This document shows positions 7,356 through 8,125 of a stretch of 8,125 nt of DNA, piece after piece (positions within the stretch are counted from its first letter, which is position 1; every line of letters begins with the position of its first letter). A program made the position numbers and the translations under genes. The stretch is taken from the NCBI GenBank assembly GCA_003218735.1, contig QHOJ01000060.1, positions 1 to 8,125 on the forward strand, read 5' to 3'. The DNA comes from Verrucomicrobiota bacterium (GTDB taxonomy: Bacteria > Verrucomicrobiota > Verrucomicrobiia > Chthoniobacterales > UBA10450). Below the pieces are notes generated by a model. It did no database searches. It was not told where the DNA came from and saw only the letters and a list, made by a program, of their open reading frames with translations.

Positions 7356-8125
7356 TCAAACTTTACGGCCGAATTTCTTCTCCAGTTCGGCAAGTGAAAT
7401 CTGAATCATGGTAGGTCGCCCGTGCGGGCAGCAGTAGGGCAGATCGCACTCGAGCAAATCTTGGATAAGTTTCTCGACTTCGAGGTATCGCAACGGGTCA
7501 TTGGCCTTTACAGCGTGACGACAAACCGTCTTGGCTATCATCTCTTCGCCCAATCGCATGGCCGAACTGCTGTTGCTCGCGCTTTTGAGGTCATCGATCA
7601 CTTTGCGCATGAACTGCGTCGGATCTGAGACGTTCAAAAAACTCGGCAGACTGTCGATCTTGAACGTATTCGAACCGAAGCTTTCAATTCCGATCCCCAT
7701 CTTCTGCAGGATCGAGATGTTGCGGTCAATCCAATCCGCGTCGCGCGGCGGCAGATCAATAGTCTGAGATAGTAAGAGTCTTTGCGCGGGGACGCCCTGC
7801 TCTTCCATTCTTCGCCGCAATTCTTCGAAGAGAATGCGTTCGTGCGCCGCATGCTGATCGACGAGGACGAGCCCGTCCGCGTTTTCCATCAGGACATAAA
7901 GTTTGTTGAGAACACCGATGATCTGAAATTGTTGCGGAGCGGTTGCAGTTCTGCGGGTGCTGCTGGGGGCAATGCCTCCGGCTTCAGATTCCCTGCGATT
8001 ATCCGGAACGAAACGCGACGGAGGGGAAAACTCGGCGGGCCTGTCGCGGCCCCGAACATTTTTGGGTCCCACCGCAGCTTCAAGTTGCGGTTGGGCCATT
8101 GCTGGCGCAGGAATTTTCACTTCTG
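7356..8125 (-). CDS. mutL: DNA mismatch repair protein MutL, C-terminal part (5' end outside window)
   Basis: About the last 255 residues of MutL are visible, and the frame is still open at the window edge, so the ATPase N-terminal domain lies beyond it. MutL couples MutS mismatch recognition to strand incision. The visible part starts with a Pro/Arg/Ser/Ala-rich linker (first 60 residues or so), then the dimerisation and endonuclease domain from FQIIGVLNKLYVL. The metal-binding nuclease motif DQHAAHERILFEE (codons near 7820-7859) fits DQHA-X2-E-X4-E. CRHAVKAND and the C-terminal CPHGRP (codons near 7413-7430) are also present. This indicates the nicking-endonuclease type of MutL found in bacteria without MutH, not the E. 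coli type. The likely partner mutS is not visible. Confidence 0.95.
   Translation of the reverse strand, partial: EVKIPAPAMAQPQLEAAVGPKNVRGRDRPAEFSPPSRFVPDNRRESEAGGIAPSSTRRTATAPQQFQIIGVLNKLYVLMENADGLVLVDQHAAHERILFEELRRRMEEQGVPAQRLLLSQTIDLPPRDADWIDRNISILQKMGIGIESFGSNTFKIDSLPSFLNVSDPTQFMRKVIDDLKSASNSSSAMRLGEEMIAKTVCRHAVKANDPLRYLEVEKLIQDLLECDLPYCCPHGRPTMIQISLAELEKKFGRKV

Overview
This is an ordinary chromosomal segment packed with housekeeping and cell-envelope genes. I see no phage, IS, CRISPR, tRNA or rRNA signal. Base composition is moderately GC-rich. The families and the style of the proteins (PurA, MutL, UppP, Gmd and a DUF6941-like protein), together with the lack of Shine-Dalgarno motifs, suggest an uncultured soil or freshwater bacterium. 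A Verrucomicrobiota-like lineage (Chthoniobacterales/Udaeobacter type) is my best guess. That placement rests on recall of protein style, not on a search, and is weak.

Layout, left to right. Positions 1-585 (+) hold the 3' part of hemW, a radical-SAM haem chaperone. It converges on a minus-strand pair, purA then uppS, whose genes are 2 bp apart. The gap between the hemW and uppS ends is filled by an 86-bp element bounded by a perfect 10-bp inverted repeat (579-664). About 280 bp upstream of the purA ATG a tiny plus-strand membrane-protein gene of the DUF3309 type (2933-3085) diverges from it; the purA side of this gap has a plausible -35/-10 pair. After about 220 bp of non-coding sequence comes a minus-strand gene for a secreted protein with a long Ser/Ala/Lys/Glu-rich linker and a C-terminal CHAP or NlpC/P60-like Cys-His domain. 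Its promoter sits so close to the ATG that the mRNA should be nearly leaderless. A 120-bp spacer with a repeat-like palindrome separates it from a minus-strand run read from right to left: mutL (5' end outside the window), gmd, glnB (P-II), uppP (bacA) and a DUF6941-like gene. mutL-gmd (20-bp gap) and glnB-uppP-DUF6941 (36 and 10 bp) look like two transcription units separated by about 100 bp.

How the genes fit together. UppS makes undecaprenyl diphosphate and UppP recycles it, so both ends of C55 lipid-carrier supply are here. Gmd makes GDP-4-keto-6-deoxymannose for surface glycans, and the CHAP-like protein could act on the wall. PurA (AMP synthesis), P-II (nitrogen/2-oxoglutarate sensing), MutL (mismatch repair) and HemW are general housekeeping.

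I did not find a convincing undescribed system. The points most worth following are the palindromic intergenic elements, the absence of Shine-Dalgarno motifs at all eight visible starts, the possible leaderless promoters with a shared TTGCCA hexamer, the secreted CHAP-like protein, and a DUF6941-like gene coupled to glnB-uppP.
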